A DNA stretch of 57,578 bases from Rhodobacter sp. CACIA14H1 (lineage in GTDB: Bacteria; Pseudomonadota; Alphaproteobacteria; Rhodobacterales; Rhodobacteraceae). The translations under genes were made by a program, and so were the position numbers. Position 1 is the stretch's first letter; each line of letters begins with the position of its first letter. The stretch covers positions 1 through 57,578 of the forward strand of contig AYNO01000006.1 in the NCBI GenBank assembly GCA_000500915.1. The letters run 5' to 3'. Shown one piece after another: positions 1-8,179 of the stretch. The notes below the pieces were generated by a model. It saw only the letters and a list, made by a program, of their open reading frames with translations. It made no database searches and was not told the origin of the DNA.

Positions 1-1756
1 CCCCGATCAGCGAATCCGCACCGTCGCCACCGCCAGCAGGTCATCCCAAACCCCGTCAACGTGTCATTCCGCCCACCATCAGCACATCATTCCCCGCATC
101 ACCCCCAGCCGGTCCGTCCCTCCCCCCCGATCAGCGAATCCGCCCGTCCCCACCGGACAGCAGGTCATCCCCAAGCCCCCCTCCAGCGTGTCATTCCCGC
201 CCCGCCGTCCAGCGAATCCGCCCCTCGTCACCGGACAGCAGATCATCCCCGCCCCCGCCCGCCAGCGTGTCGTTCCCGCCGCCGCCGCGCAGCGTGTCGG
301 CCCCCTCGCCTCCGGCAAGCATGTCATGCCCCGCCGTGCCCCCCGCCGGCGGCTGCGGCGCGGCGGCTGGCACCAGCGCAAGCCGCCCGTGCAGCGGTGC
401 CACCATCGCCTGCACCTCGGCCAGCGTCAGCGGCCGCCCCGCCGCCGTCCGCAGCTCCAGTTCCTCCAGCCCGAAGCGCAGCACCGCCCCCGTCGCAGTT
501 GGCGTCACCGCCAACTGCCCCGCATTGCGGAAGAAGGCCCAGCCCGTCAGGTCGATCCGGTCGGCAGCAGGATCGACATCCGCGATCACGTCGCGCCGCC
601 CGTCCGCCACCAGCACGAAGATGTCCGCCCCCGCCCCGCCCGTCAGCACCTCGGACCCCGCGCCGTCGGTCAGGATGTCCCGCCCCGTCCCGCCCGTCAC
701 ACCGCCCGCGACGCCCTGCCCCGCCAGCGGCACCGACAGCACCGAAAGCCCCGCCTCGGCAGCGGACAGCGCCACGACCTGCAACGCCCCCTCCACCACC
801 GCCAGCCGCAGGGCCGACACATTGGCCAGCCCCAGATCGGCCCGGTCCGCCACCGTCGCCAGATGGACCAGCCGCCCCCCGGGCACCAGCGCAAACAGCG
901 TGACCCCCTCATCCGCCCCCGCCACCGCGACAAAGACCCAGTCCCCGTGCGACAGCACATCCATCGCCGTCACCCCCTGGAAACGCGTCGCCAGTTCGTC
1001 GATCACATGATCCACCGGCACCATGCGCCCGCCCTCGCCAAGGGCGAACACCGTCAGCCCCGACGTGCCCGCCGATGCCACGACCAGCCATGTCCCGCCA
1101 TGCGCCGTCACCGAAGCCATCGCCCGCACATCGGCCAGCGGCAGCCCCTGCGCCACGCCGATCTGCCCCGCGACCGACAGCCCCCCCGCCGCCGATACGG
1201 CCAGCGCCGTCACCCCGCCCTCCCGCGCCGAACCGGCATACAGGTAGACCTGCCCCCCCACCGTCGCCGTGGCCAGCGCCGACACCCCCGCCAGCGGCAG
1301 GTCCGCCGTATCCGCCACCCCCGACACCCGCGACAGCGCCCCGTCCGCGCCGATGCGGAACAGCTCCACCCCGCTGCCCTGCGGCCGCGCGGCGGCAAGG
1401 TAGGGCACCCCCCCGATCCCGAAGGCCAGCACCTCCACCGCCGCCCCCGCAAAGGCAGACCCCGGCACCAGAAACCCCGTCAGCGACCCCGCCCCCGGCA
1501 CACGCGCCGCCGCGATCAGGTCGGCCGGCAGGCTTCCCGCCATCCCGCCCACCGTCACCGGCACCCGCGCCGCGCCCTGCGCCGCAAAGGACAGCACCTG
1601 CGCCCCCGCCCCGGTCAGGGCCAGCCGCACCGTCTCGTCCGGCACGGGGTTCAGGACGCGCAGCGCCCCGCCCGCCTCCACCACCATCTCGCCCTGTGCC
1701 ACCGGCTGCACGAAACGCGCGCCGAGTGTCACCCCGATCCGCACGAACGCCCACAT
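1..1756 (-). CDS. beta-propeller/RTX calcium-binding protein, 3' end beyond window, tail frameshifted
   Basis: Probable secreted RTX-type protein; the gene runs off the left edge. The ATG at 1756 begins MWAFVRIG; there is no N-terminal signal peptide, as expected for type I secretion with a C-terminal signal. Residues about 80-340 hold several similar segments of roughly 45-50 residues (GVELFRIGADG, GVTALAVSAAG, GLTVFALGEGG, GVTLFALVPGG), suggesting lactonase/YVTN-like propeller blades. Calcium-binding RTX nonapeptides follow (GGTGRDILTDG, GGAGADIFVL, GGEGADTLRGGGGNDTLAG). The frame read from the start meets a stop at 191-193, but RTX repeats of about 72-75 bases continue to base 1 if about eight single G residues are restored in G runs on the coding strand. 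Neither the substrate nor the adjacent secretion genes can be seen. The RTX identity is firm, the propeller likely, and the real tail sequence uncertain. Confidence 0.75.
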
Positions 1757-1867
1757 CGCCCGCCTGCCCCGTCTGCACCCAACCGGCAAACAGGTGCCAC
1801 CGCGCCCTGTCCGGCAGCCGGACAAGGGGGCGGCATCTTTCGGGCAATCCGTCCGGATTTTAACGGT

Positions 1868-2776
1868 TCAGAGAGTTTCGCCCTCGGCCGGCGTCACCGC
1901 ACGCCGCTTCACCACCGCCTCGCGCCAGGTGATGTAGCTGATCGCCCCGATGATCACCGCGCCCCCCAGCAGGACGAACAGGTCCACCCCCTCGCCAAAG
2001 ACCAGCGCCCCCAGCAGGGTCGCCCAGACAAGCTGCAGGAATGTCACCGGCTGCGTCACCGCCAGCGGCGCGGCGCGGAAGGCCCGCGTCATGCAGTAAT
2101 GCGCCACCGTCGCAAAGACCGCCACCAGACCCAGCCAGCCAAGCTGCGCCCAGCCCATCGGCACCCAGACCCAGACCGCCAGCGGCAGCAGCCCCAGCGT
2201 CACCGTCAGCGACATCATCGCCACCACCGTCCCGGCGGGGACCACCTGGCTCAGTCGCTTGGCGAACAGGTAGGAAGCCGCAAAGAAACAGGCCGCGCCA
2301 AGCTGCGCCAGATGCCCGTCCGTCACCTCGCGCAGGCCGGGCCGGATCACGATCAGCGCACCGCACAGCGCCACCACCACCGCAAGGATGCGGCGCAGCG
2401 CCAGCGCCTCGCCAAAGAACAGCGCCGCGCCCAGCGTCACCAGAACGGGGTTCAGGTAGCCGATCGCCGTCACCTCGGCGACAGGGATACGCGCCATCGC
2501 ATGGAACCACAGCACCACGGCCGCCGTATGCACCACCCCGCGCCAGCCGAACAGCGCCAGCGTCCCCTGCGGCACCCCCTGCCGCAGCACGGCCACAAGG
2601 CTGGGCAACAGGAAGACGACACCCCAGCCAAAGCGGACAAAGGCGGATTGGGCCGCAGGCAGGTCCGTGCCCAGATAGCGGACGATGCCGGTCACGGCCA
2701 CGAAGCACAGCCCCGTGGCCAGCATCCACAACACGCCCTCGACAGGACGCCCCGCATTGGTCTGTTCAGCCGCCAT
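1868..2776 (-). CDS. EamA/DMT family transporter
   Basis: Inner-membrane drug/metabolite transporter of 302 residues with ten predicted hydrophobic helices in two EamA halves (second half from about residue 150, GAACFFAASYLFAKRLS). The start is taken as the ATG at 2776 (MAAEQTN); an in-frame ATG 12 codons earlier lacks hydrophobic or family-like sequence. The C-terminal helix IGAISYITWREAVVKRR is typical of the family's end. The substrate cannot be inferred; family members export amino acids, nucleosides or other metabolites. It lies alone between the RTX gene and the argO-like gene, all on the minus strand, and is one of five EamA proteins in the window. Confidence 0.9.
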   Translation of the reverse strand: MAAEQTNAGRPVEGVLWMLATGLCFVAVTGIVRYLGTDLPAAQSAFVRFGWGVVFLLPSLVAVLRQGVPQGTLALFGWRGVVHTAAVVLWFHAMARIPVAEVTAIGYLNPVLVTLGAALFFGEALALRRILAVVVALCGALIVIRPGLREVTDGHLAQLGAACFFAASYLFAKRLSQVVPAGTVVAMMSLTVTLGLLPLAVWVWVPMGWAQLGWLGLVAVFATVAHYCMTRAFRAAPLAVTQPVTFLQLVWATLLGALVFGEGVDLFVLLGGAVIIGAISYITWREAVVKRRAVTPAEGETL

Positions 2777-2836
2777 GCCGCGACCTAACCCGAAGCCGCA
2801 GCACAGCGCCACCCCCGACAGACCGCCCGCCCCGTC

Positions 2837-3445
2837 TCAGGCCAGCGCCAGCTTGGCCGCGATGGCCCACATGGTGCAGCCCACCACCACCTCCAGCACG
2901 ACCCACGCCCTTGGCCGCGCAAAGACCGGCCCCAGCAGCCGCGCCCCGAACCCCAGCGCAGAAAAGAACACCAGCGACCCCAGCGCCGCCCCCGCACCGA
3001 AGGCCCATCCCATCGGCGCATATTGGGCGCTCAGCGACCCCAGCAGCACCACCGTATCCAGATAGACATGCGGATTGCCCCAGGTCAGCAGCAGGCATGT
3101 CCCCAGCACCTGCCCCAGCGGCGCCCCGCCCCCCGCCGCAGGCACCAGCGCCTCGCCCCCCTGCCAGGCCGCGCGGAACCGCATCGCGCCATAGACGACG
3201 AGGAAGGCCACACCGCCCCACAGCATCGCATCCGCCAGCCACGGCACCGCCCCCGACACCGCGCCGAAACCCGACACCCCCGCCACGATCAGCACCGCAT
3301 CCGACAGCGCACAGGTCAGAACCACGGGCAGCACATGCTCCCGCCGGATCCCCTGCCGCAGCACGAAGGCATTCTGCGCCCCGATGGCCGCAATCAGGCT
3401 CAGCGACACCAGAAACCCCGCCCCGCCCGCAAAACCCGCCGTCAT
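2837..3445 (-). CDS. LysE/ArgO family amino-acid exporter
   Basis: Inner-membrane exporter of 202 residues, the usual LysE/ArgO size, probably for basic amino acids. The N-terminus carries the family signature (IAAIGAQNAFVLRQGIRREH) and the fourth helix has TWGNPHVYLDTVVLLGSL, where the Asn-Pro is typical. Six hydrophobic segments are visible. It is divergent from an ArgP-type LysR regulator across a 144-base gap, the classic argO/argP layout, so arginine or lysine export induced through that regulator is a reasonable inference. Which amino acid is exported cannot be read from the sequence. Confidence 0.92.
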   Translation of the reverse strand: MTAGFAGGAGFLVSLSLIAAIGAQNAFVLRQGIRREHVLPVVLTCALSDAVLIVAGVSGFGAVSGAVPWLADAMLWGGVAFLVVYGAMRFRAAWQGGEALVPAAGGGAPLGQVLGTCLLLTWGNPHVYLDTVVLLGSLSAQYAPMGWAFGAGAALGSLVFFSALGFGARLLGPVFARPRAWVVLEVVVGCTMWAIAAKLALA

Positions 3446-3589
3446 CCTGCCCGCCCTCCATCGCGGACACCCCGGCCCGCCCCGCTTTCGGCCTTGACCT
3501 ACCCCGCCGGCCGGGGATCAATCCAGTTAATCTCTCTGCGCCGACCTAAGCCGCGCTAATCCGTCCTCCACCGCCACAGGCCCGCCCCC

Positions 3590-4477
3590 ATGCAAGACCC
3601 CGCCCAGCTCGCCGCCCTCGCCGCCGTCCACCGGCGCGGCTCCTTCGAACTGGCCGCCGCCGACCTGCACGTCACCCCTTCCGCCATATCGCAACGCCTC
3701 AAGGCGCTGGAGGAACGCATCGGCACCCTCCTCATCCGGCGCGGCACACCCTGCACCGCCACCGAAACCGGCCTCCGCCTCATCCGCCACCATGACGAAA
3801 TCGCCCTTCTGGAACAGGCCCTCGCCGCCGACCTGCCCGCCATCTCCTCCGGCCCCGCCACGCTCCGCATCGCGGTGAATGCCGACAGCCTTGCCACATG
3901 GGTCATCCCCGCCCTCGCCGCGACGCCGGGCTTCCTCTACGACATCGTCATCGACGATCAGGACGTATCGCAGGACTGGCTCCGCCGGGGCGAGGTGGCT
4001 GCCGCCATCACCGCCCATCCCGGCCCCCTGCAGGGCTGCGACACGCTGCCCCTCGGCGCCCTGCGCTACCGCGCCACCGCCGCCCCCGCCTTCGCCGCCC
4101 GCCACCTGCCCGACGGCCCGACCCGCGACGCGCTGGCCCGCGCCCCCGCGCTGGTCTTTTCGGAAAAGGACAGGCTGCAACATCTCTGGGCCGACCGCGT
4201 CACCGGCGGCGCCACCGCAAGGACCGGCTTCCCCTTCCACCGCCTCGCCTCGTCCCAGGGCTTCGTCGAGGCCTGCCTCGCCGGTCTGGGCTGGTGCATG
4301 AACCCCGAAATCCTCGTGTCCCGCCACATCGCCGAAGGCCGCCTGACCGACCTCGCGCCCGACCACCCGCTCGACGTGCCGCTGCACTGGCAATTCGCGC
4401 GCCTCACCGCGCCGGCCATCGCGCCGCTTACCCGCGCGATGCTGGCCGCCGCCCGCGCCGCCCTGCGTCAGATGTGA
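3590..4477 (+). CDS. argP: ArgP-like LysR family transcriptional regulator
   Basis: DNA-binding regulator of 295 residues. An N-terminal LysR helix-turn-helix occupies residues about 5-60 (RGSFELAAADLHVTPSAISQRLKALEERIG), followed by a periplasmic-binding-like effector domain (ATLRIAVNADSLATWVIPAL; DDQDVSQDWLRRGEVAAAIT), which resembles ArgP/IciA more than general LysR proteins. It is divergent from the LysE-type exporter at 2837-3445, which is probably its target, with lysine or arginine as likely co-effector; both are inferences from family and position. Its 3' end overlaps the converging membrane-protein gene by 10 bases. Confidence 0.88.
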   Translation: MQDPAQLAALAAVHRRGSFELAAADLHVTPSAISQRLKALEERIGTLLIRRGTPCTATETGLRLIRHHDEIALLEQALAADLPAISSGPATLRIAVNADSLATWVIPALAATPGFLYDIVIDDQDVSQDWLRRGEVAAAITAHPGPLQGCDTLPLGALRYRATAAPAFAARHLPDGPTRDALARAPALVFSEKDRLQHLWADRVTGGATARTGFPFHRLASSQGFVEACLAGLGWCMNPEILVSRHIAEGRLTDLAPDHPLDVPLHWQFARLTAPAIAPLTRAMLAAARAALRQM

Positions 4478-5052
4478 CGTAACGCCCGGAACAGCAGCAT
4501 CGCCCCCGTCATCACGACCACCAGCCCCACCAGATCGGCCCCGACCGCCACCGCATAGGCCATCGCCTTCTCGGCCAGCGTCATCACCTCGCAGCAATGG
4601 CCATAGGACACCCGCAGCAGGTTGAACGCCAGCGACGACAGCAGCCCCGCCGCGAACAGCGCCCGCAGCCCCCGGCGCCCCGTATCCTGCCGCGCATCGC
4701 AGCAGACATGGCGCAGCACCTCGAAGGCCAGCATCACCGTCAGGATTCGCGACACCGTCAGCAGGGCCACATTCGGCGTCATGTATTCCGGCCCCGCGAT
4801 GAAGGCCACCGCCACCAGCAGCGCCGGCAGCACCAGCGGCACCACCATCCAGCCATAGAACCATGCCAGCAGCACGATCATCCCGTGCGGCAGGAAGATC
4901 ATATGCACCTCGGGCCGCACCTTCGGCTGCCAGTGCGACGGGTCAAGCCAGTGCAGCCCCTCGCACAGCAGGAAGGACAGCCAGACCAGCGCACTGACCA
5001 CCAGCAGATGCCAGAGCGGATGCCGCGGTGACTGTGACCGGATGTCAGCCAT
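4468..5052 (-). CDS. multi-pass membrane protein of unknown function
   Basis: I do not recognise a family. The 194-residue product has about five to six hydrophobic helices (LWHLLVVSALVWLSFLLCEG near the N-terminus, MIVLLAWFYGWMVVPLVLPALL in the middle, ADLVGLVVVMTGAMLLFRAL at the end). Between them are paired cysteines (HVCCDA at about residue 117 and GHCCEV at about 152) that could bind metal or form disulfides. It starts 24 bases after the small winged-helix gene on the same strand, so the two are probably co-transcribed. The topology resembles integral-membrane sensory (MASE-like) modules, but no output domain is attached, so this stays a hypothetical protein. Confidence 0.7.
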   Translation of the reverse strand: MADIRSQSPRHPLWHLLVVSALVWLSFLLCEGLHWLDPSHWQPKVRPEVHMIFLPHGMIVLLAWFYGWMVVPLVLPALLVAVAFIAGPEYMTPNVALLTVSRILTVMLAFEVLRHVCCDARQDTGRRGLRALFAAGLLSSLAFNLLRVSYGHCCEVMTLAEKAMAYAVAVGADLVGLVVVMTGAMLLFRALRHI

Positions 5053-5076
5053 GCATCGCTTGCCCCGGCCCCGTCG

Positions 5077-5376
5077 TCATTCCGCGTCGTCCCGTACCAG
5101 CACCACATATTGCCCGGCCCGCGTGTCGGGCGCGTGGCCGACCAGCCCGCGCTGGACAAGGCTTTTCAACGCACGGTGATAGGTGGCCTGCGGGATCGCC
5201 GCCGCCAGAGGATGGTTTCGGATCGCCTCGGACCGCGCCGTGCGCGACGCTCCTCCCGACACCTCGTTGATCGCATAAAGGACATCGCGTTCGTTCTGCG
5301 ACAGCTCCACCAGACCGAGCGTCGATTCCATCTCGAACAGCAGCGCCCTCAGCTGGGCAAGGCTTTTGATATTCAA
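5077..5376 (-). CDS. small winged-helix (MarR-like) regulator
   Basis: A protein of 99 residues with a winged-helix fold of MarR type: LSQNERDVLYAINEV opens the domain, IPQATYHRALKSLVQRGLV looks like the recognition helix, and AGQYVVLVRDDAE is the wing and end. The start is taken as the TTG at 5376, because GGAG lies five bases upstream (GGAGTAACC TTG) and the product then begins MNIKSLAQL; an upstream ATG at 5445 would add an unlikely basic tail. It leads a two-gene unit with the membrane protein at 4468-5052. The target genes are unknown; autoregulation from the gap at 5377-5646 is plausible. Confidence 0.7.
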   Translation of the reverse strand: MNIKSLAQLRALLFEMESTLGLVELSQNERDVLYAINEVSGGASRTARSEAIRNHPLAAAIPQATYHRALKSLVQRGLVGHAPDTRAGQYVVLVRDDAE

Positions 5377-5565
5377 GGTTACTCCACCGACTAGAACACG
5401 GGCTCCGACCCTGAGCGTGAAAACTATTACATGTGCCCGCGCCATGCCAATGAAAACCGATGCGACGCGCAGGGGGCCGCTGCGTCACGCGCCTGCGAAA
5501 GCGGCAAGACGCCTGCCGCCGATGCAACGGGCGGCGCCACCCCTTGACTCCCGCCCGCCAACGCA

Positions 5566-5605
5566 CAACTTAAGATAGATTTATTTAAAATCGATCATCC
5601 TGAAG
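5566..5605 (+). promoter_or_regulatory. AT-rich promoter-like segment upstream of the receiver-like gene
   Basis: In the 270-base gap between two divergent genes, the stretch containing TAGATTTATTTAAAATCG is far richer in A and T than anything nearby and includes a TTTAAAAT core that could serve as a -10 region. No clear -35 partner was found. Placed by composition only. Confidence 0.3.
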
Positions 5606-5646
5606 TTTATCCCTTTTCCCGCCCCCTCTTTCCCGTGTGACACCCG

Positions 5647-6129
5647 ATGCCCGATACCCCCCTCCTCCCCCGGCTCCGCCAGGATCCGGCAATGCCGCCC
5701 CTTCCCGCGCGGATCGTGGCCTTCTGCCAGTCCCCGGGCAGCCCGCTGGACCGCCACATCGCCATGCTGATCGGGCAGGGCATCCATGTGACGATCGTCC
5801 CGCTCCGCCATGTCCCGCTGGAATGGTTCGACCGCTACGCCACCAGCCATGACCTCGCCCTCGTCGATGCGGATTTCCTCGGCGACAAATTCGCCATGAT
5901 CGACTTCGGGATGCGCCTGCGCCGCTACAGCCCCGGCCTGCCGGTGATCATGCTGTCCTCCCGCGTCGCGGCCTCCGACCGGTCCACCGAACGCATGGCC
6001 TTCTGCGACATCACCCTGCGCCTGCCCGCCGACGGGGATGACGTGGCCGCCGCGCTTCCGCTCGCCATGGAAAACCACGCCTACTGGCGCGACAGCCGCG
6101 ACGCGGCACGCGCAATGCCCCGCGCCTGA
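5647..6129 (+). CDS. receiver-fold-like protein of unknown function
   Basis: A soluble protein of 160 residues. Its alternating hydrophobic strands and helices (ARIVAFCQSPGSPLDRHIAML, HDLALVDADFLGDKFAMIDF, GLPVIMLSSRVAASDRSTERM) resemble a CheY-like receiver, with the LVDADF strand where the phospho-acceptor usually lies and IMLSSR resembling the strand with the conserved Ser/Thr. The acidic pocket and final Lys are not convincing, so it may be an atypical, non-phosphorylated receiver. The start could also be the ATG at 5692 (MPPLPARIVAF). It faces yebC and is divergent from the small winged-helix regulator. Confidence 0.55.
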   Translation: MPDTPLLPRLRQDPAMPPLPARIVAFCQSPGSPLDRHIAMLIGQGIHVTIVPLRHVPLEWFDRYATSHDLALVDADFLGDKFAMIDFGMRLRRYSPGLPVIMLSSRVAASDRSTERMAFCDITLRLPADGDDVAAALPLAMENHAYWRDSRDAARAMPRA

Positions 6130-6142
6130 CCGCCAAAGCAAA

Positions 6143-6167
6143 GGGCGCGGCCCGCAAGGCCGCGCCC
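6143..6167 (-). terminator. hairpin terminator between convergent genes
   Basis: Perfect 10-base arms GGGCGCGGCC and GGCCGCGCCC around a five-base loop. Read on the minus strand the stem is followed by TTTGCTTT, so it most likely ends the yebC transcript; it may also act on the converging plus-strand gene, though no T-run follows in that direction. Confidence 0.7.
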
Positions 6168-6192
6168 CCGACGCTCCGCCACGGAAAACCGG

Positions 6193-6936
6193 TCAGCCCA
6201 GTTGCGCGGCCACCTCTTCGGGGATGTCGAAATTGTGCGTCACCGTCTGCACGTCGTCATCCTCTTCCAGCATGTCGATCAGCCGCATCAGCTTCGTCGC
6301 CGTCTCCAGATCGACCTCGGTCCGCGACTGCGGCCGCCAGACCAGCTTCGACTCGGTCGATTCCCCCAGCGCCTTCTCCAGCGCGTCCGACACTTCGGAC
6401 AGGCTTTCCACGCTGCAATAGATCCAGTGCCCTTCCTCGTCGGATTCCACATCATCGGCACCGGCATCCAGCGCCGCCATCATGACATCATCCGCCGACC
6501 CGACCGACGCGGGATAGGAAATCTCGCCCACCCTGTCGAAGGAATGGCTGACCGATCCGGTCTGCCCAAGGTTCCCGCCGCATTTGGTGAAATAGGACCG
6601 CACGTTGGACGCGGTGCGGTTCAGGTTGTCCGTCATCGCCTCGACGATGATGGCGATCCCGTTCACGCCATAGCCCTCATAGCGGATCTCGGTGTAATCC
6701 TCCGCATCCCCGCCCTGCGACTTCTTGATCGCCCGCTCGATCACGTCCTTGGGCATGGACACGGCCTTCGCCGCCTTCACCGCAAGACGCAGGCGCGGGT
6801 TCTTGTCGGGATCGGGGTCGCCCATCTTCGCCGCGACGGTGATTTCCTTCGCCAGCTTGGAAAACATCTTGGACCGCAGCTTGTCCTGCTTGCCCTTCCG
6901 ATGCTGGATGTTCGCCCATTTGGAATGGCCTGCCAT
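6193..6936 (-). CDS. yebC: YebC/PmpR family protein
   Basis: A full-length member (247 residues) of the universal YebC family, described as transcriptional regulators and, more recently, as translation factors acting on difficult peptide motifs. The start at 6936 gives [18 protein letters not shown], the invariant family N-terminus; an in-frame ATG 15 codons upstream is rejected for that reason. Other signatures are [26 protein letters not shown] and the middle-domain [19 protein letters not shown]. The acidic C-terminal domain ends [20 protein letters not shown]. It is probably a single-gene transcript ended by the hairpin at 6143-6167. Confidence 0.96.
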   Translation of the reverse strand: MAGHSKWANIQHRKGKQDKLRSKMFSKLAKEITVAAKMGDPDPDKNPRLRLAVKAAKAVSMPKDVIERAIKKSQGGDAEDYTEIRYEGYGVNGIAIIVEAMTDNLNRTASNVRSYFTKCGGNLGQTGSVSHSFDRVGEISYPASVGSADDVMMAALDAGADDVESDEEGHWIYCSVESLSEVSDALEKALGESTESKLVWRPQSRTEVDLETATKLMRLIDMLEEDDDVQTVTHNFDIPEEVAAQLG

Positions 6937-7040
6937 GACCCTTGCTCCGCTGTCCCTGATCGGTGATGGCGTCCTATACACAAGGCAAGCAGGGGAACGG
7001 CAACCCCGCCCGCCCGACGACGCCCGCCCGACACCCCCCG

Positions 7041-7568
7041 CTAATGCGCGGCGGGTGCAAGCACGGCGGCCAGACCGGCGAAGGCCTGCCCCCGGTCCCC
7101 GCCCGCAAGCCCGTCAACCGTGCTGTCAGGCCCCGCCCCGGCCAGACCCGCCCCCTCCAGCGCCGCGATGACCGCAGGCACATCCTTCCCCGACAGCTCC
7201 GCCAACACCGCCACCGGTGCCCGCTCCACCGCGCCCAGCACGGCCTCCACCGTCGCGGCAGGCCCGCCCTGCGGCTCCGGCACCAGCATCCCGCCCGCCG
7301 TCAGCACGACGCCCAGCCCCATGATCCCCGCCGCCAGCGGCCGCCGCAGATAGGCCCCCAGCGCACGCCGGTTCAACCACAGATGCACCCCCGCCCCCGC
7401 CAGCAGCGCCCAGCCCGCCCATTCGTGCAGCCCCTTCATCGCCCCCGTCTCGACATGGAAGAACATCGCCACCCCCGTCGCCGCCATCAGCAGGAAGGAC
7501 CCCGCGACAAGCGGCGTGGCCCAGCCCCTCGGGGCGAATGACAGGCGCGGCATGGCAAGAACGGACAT
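7041..7568 (-). CDS. DUF4405-like membrane protein
   Basis: An inner-membrane protein of 175 residues. The start at 7568 ([11 protein letters not shown]) is set by AGGAG eight bases upstream. Three hydrophobic helices lie in the first 110 residues ([60 protein letters not shown]). The membrane histidines ([23 protein letters not shown]) match the DUF4405/cytochrome-b561-like pattern that may bind haem. The C-terminal third ([19 protein letters not shown]) is soluble and resembles the DUF4405 tail. The redox partner is unknown. Confidence 0.72.
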   Translation of the reverse strand: MSVLAMPRLSFAPRGWATPLVAGSFLLMAATGVAMFFHVETGAMKGLHEWAGWALLAGAGVHLWLNRRALGAYLRRPLAAGIMGLGVVLTAGGMLVPEPQGGPAATVEAVLGAVERAPVAVLAELSGKDVPAVIAALEGAGLAGAGPDSTVDGLAGGDRGQAFAGLAAVLAPAAH

Positions 7569-7691
7569 CGGTGGTCTCCTTCGACGGGTTTCCACCGTCA
7601 AACGCCGCAGCGCACCGTTTCCGTCGCGCCGCGCCTCATGTGCGGCAGCGCACGGTTAACCATGATCCGCACCGCATCCCTGCCGGATTTT

Positions 7692-7744
7692 GTATGTACA
7701 CTTTGCGGTACGGAATGCGGCACAACACACGGCACCGGCACATC
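7692..7744 (+). repeat. three-box GGYAC element, copy 1 (diverged)
   Basis: Intergenic copy with GGTAC at 7707, GGCAC at 7719 and GGCAC at 7731, exactly 12 bases apart, preceded by ACTTTGC. It matches the two closer copies at 23204-23254 and 54177-54228 in spacing and in about two thirds of its bases. It lies between the lipoprotein stop (7793) and the DUF4405 start (7568). If translated it gives the pattern CGTxxGTxxGT seen in the other two copies. Nothing else was recognised in the gap 7569-7792. Confidence 0.7.
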
Positions 7745-7792
7745 CCGCCGGACCGCAGATTTCCGCCCTGATTCCAGAAGGTTAACGCCGCC

Positions 7793-8167
7793 TCAGAAGG
7801 CGCCCGCGTCCCAGTCCACCGGCGGCGGCGACACGAAGTCCCACGCCCGCCCGTTCCCCGAAACCTCCACCCGCGCCATCGGCGGCACCGCCCCCTCCGC
7901 GCCCAGCGCGGATGTCAGCTCCGACCAGAACTGCCGCAGCAGGTTCGGCTTCTCCACCACCGTCACGCGGTAGTCATAGCCCGGCCCGCACCCCTCCAGC
8001 CGCCCCGCGCCACCCGCCGCGGCCCAGTCCGCGCGGCACACCGTCCCGTCGCCCAGCACCACCGTCAGCACCTCTGCCGACAGCCGCGCCTCCTGCGGCA
8101 CCGCAGGCTGCTGCAACCCCGCACAGCCCGCCAGACCCAGCACCGCCACAAGACCCAAGACCCGCAT
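7793..8167 (-). CDS. small lipoprotein
   Basis: A 124-residue lipoprotein, presumably exported and anchored by lipid. The signal peptide MRVLGLVAVLGLAGC ends in a clear lipobox (LAGC) with the modified Cys at residue 15. The start at 8167 is preferred over an ATG three codons earlier because it gives the shorter, standard signal sequence. The mature part contains two further Cys (GTVCRADW, LEGCGPGYDY) that may form a disulfide, and ends with Pro-rich VSPPPVDWDAGAF. It lies 12 bases after the permease gene on the same strand, so co-transcription is likely. Function unknown. Confidence 0.8.
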   Translation of the reverse strand: MRVLGLVAVLGLAGCAGLQQPAVPQEARLSAEVLTVVLGDGTVCRADWAAAGGAGRLEGCGPGYDYRVTVVEKPNLLRQFWSELTSALGAEGAVPPMARVEVSGNGRAWDFVSPPPVDWDAGAF

Positions 8168-8179
8168 CCCGCCCACTCC

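Noticed and set aside
1-260. CRISPR-like array of about 72-base units at the left edge
   Set aside because: The units are degenerate RTX nonapeptide-coding repeats with no spacers of unrelated sequence.
188-2788. 866-codon open frame on the plus strand, rich in Arg, Pro and His
   Set aside because: It lies antisense to the RTX and EamA genes, which have clear family motifs; the Arg/Pro/His-rich product is the typical shadow of a GC-rich gene.
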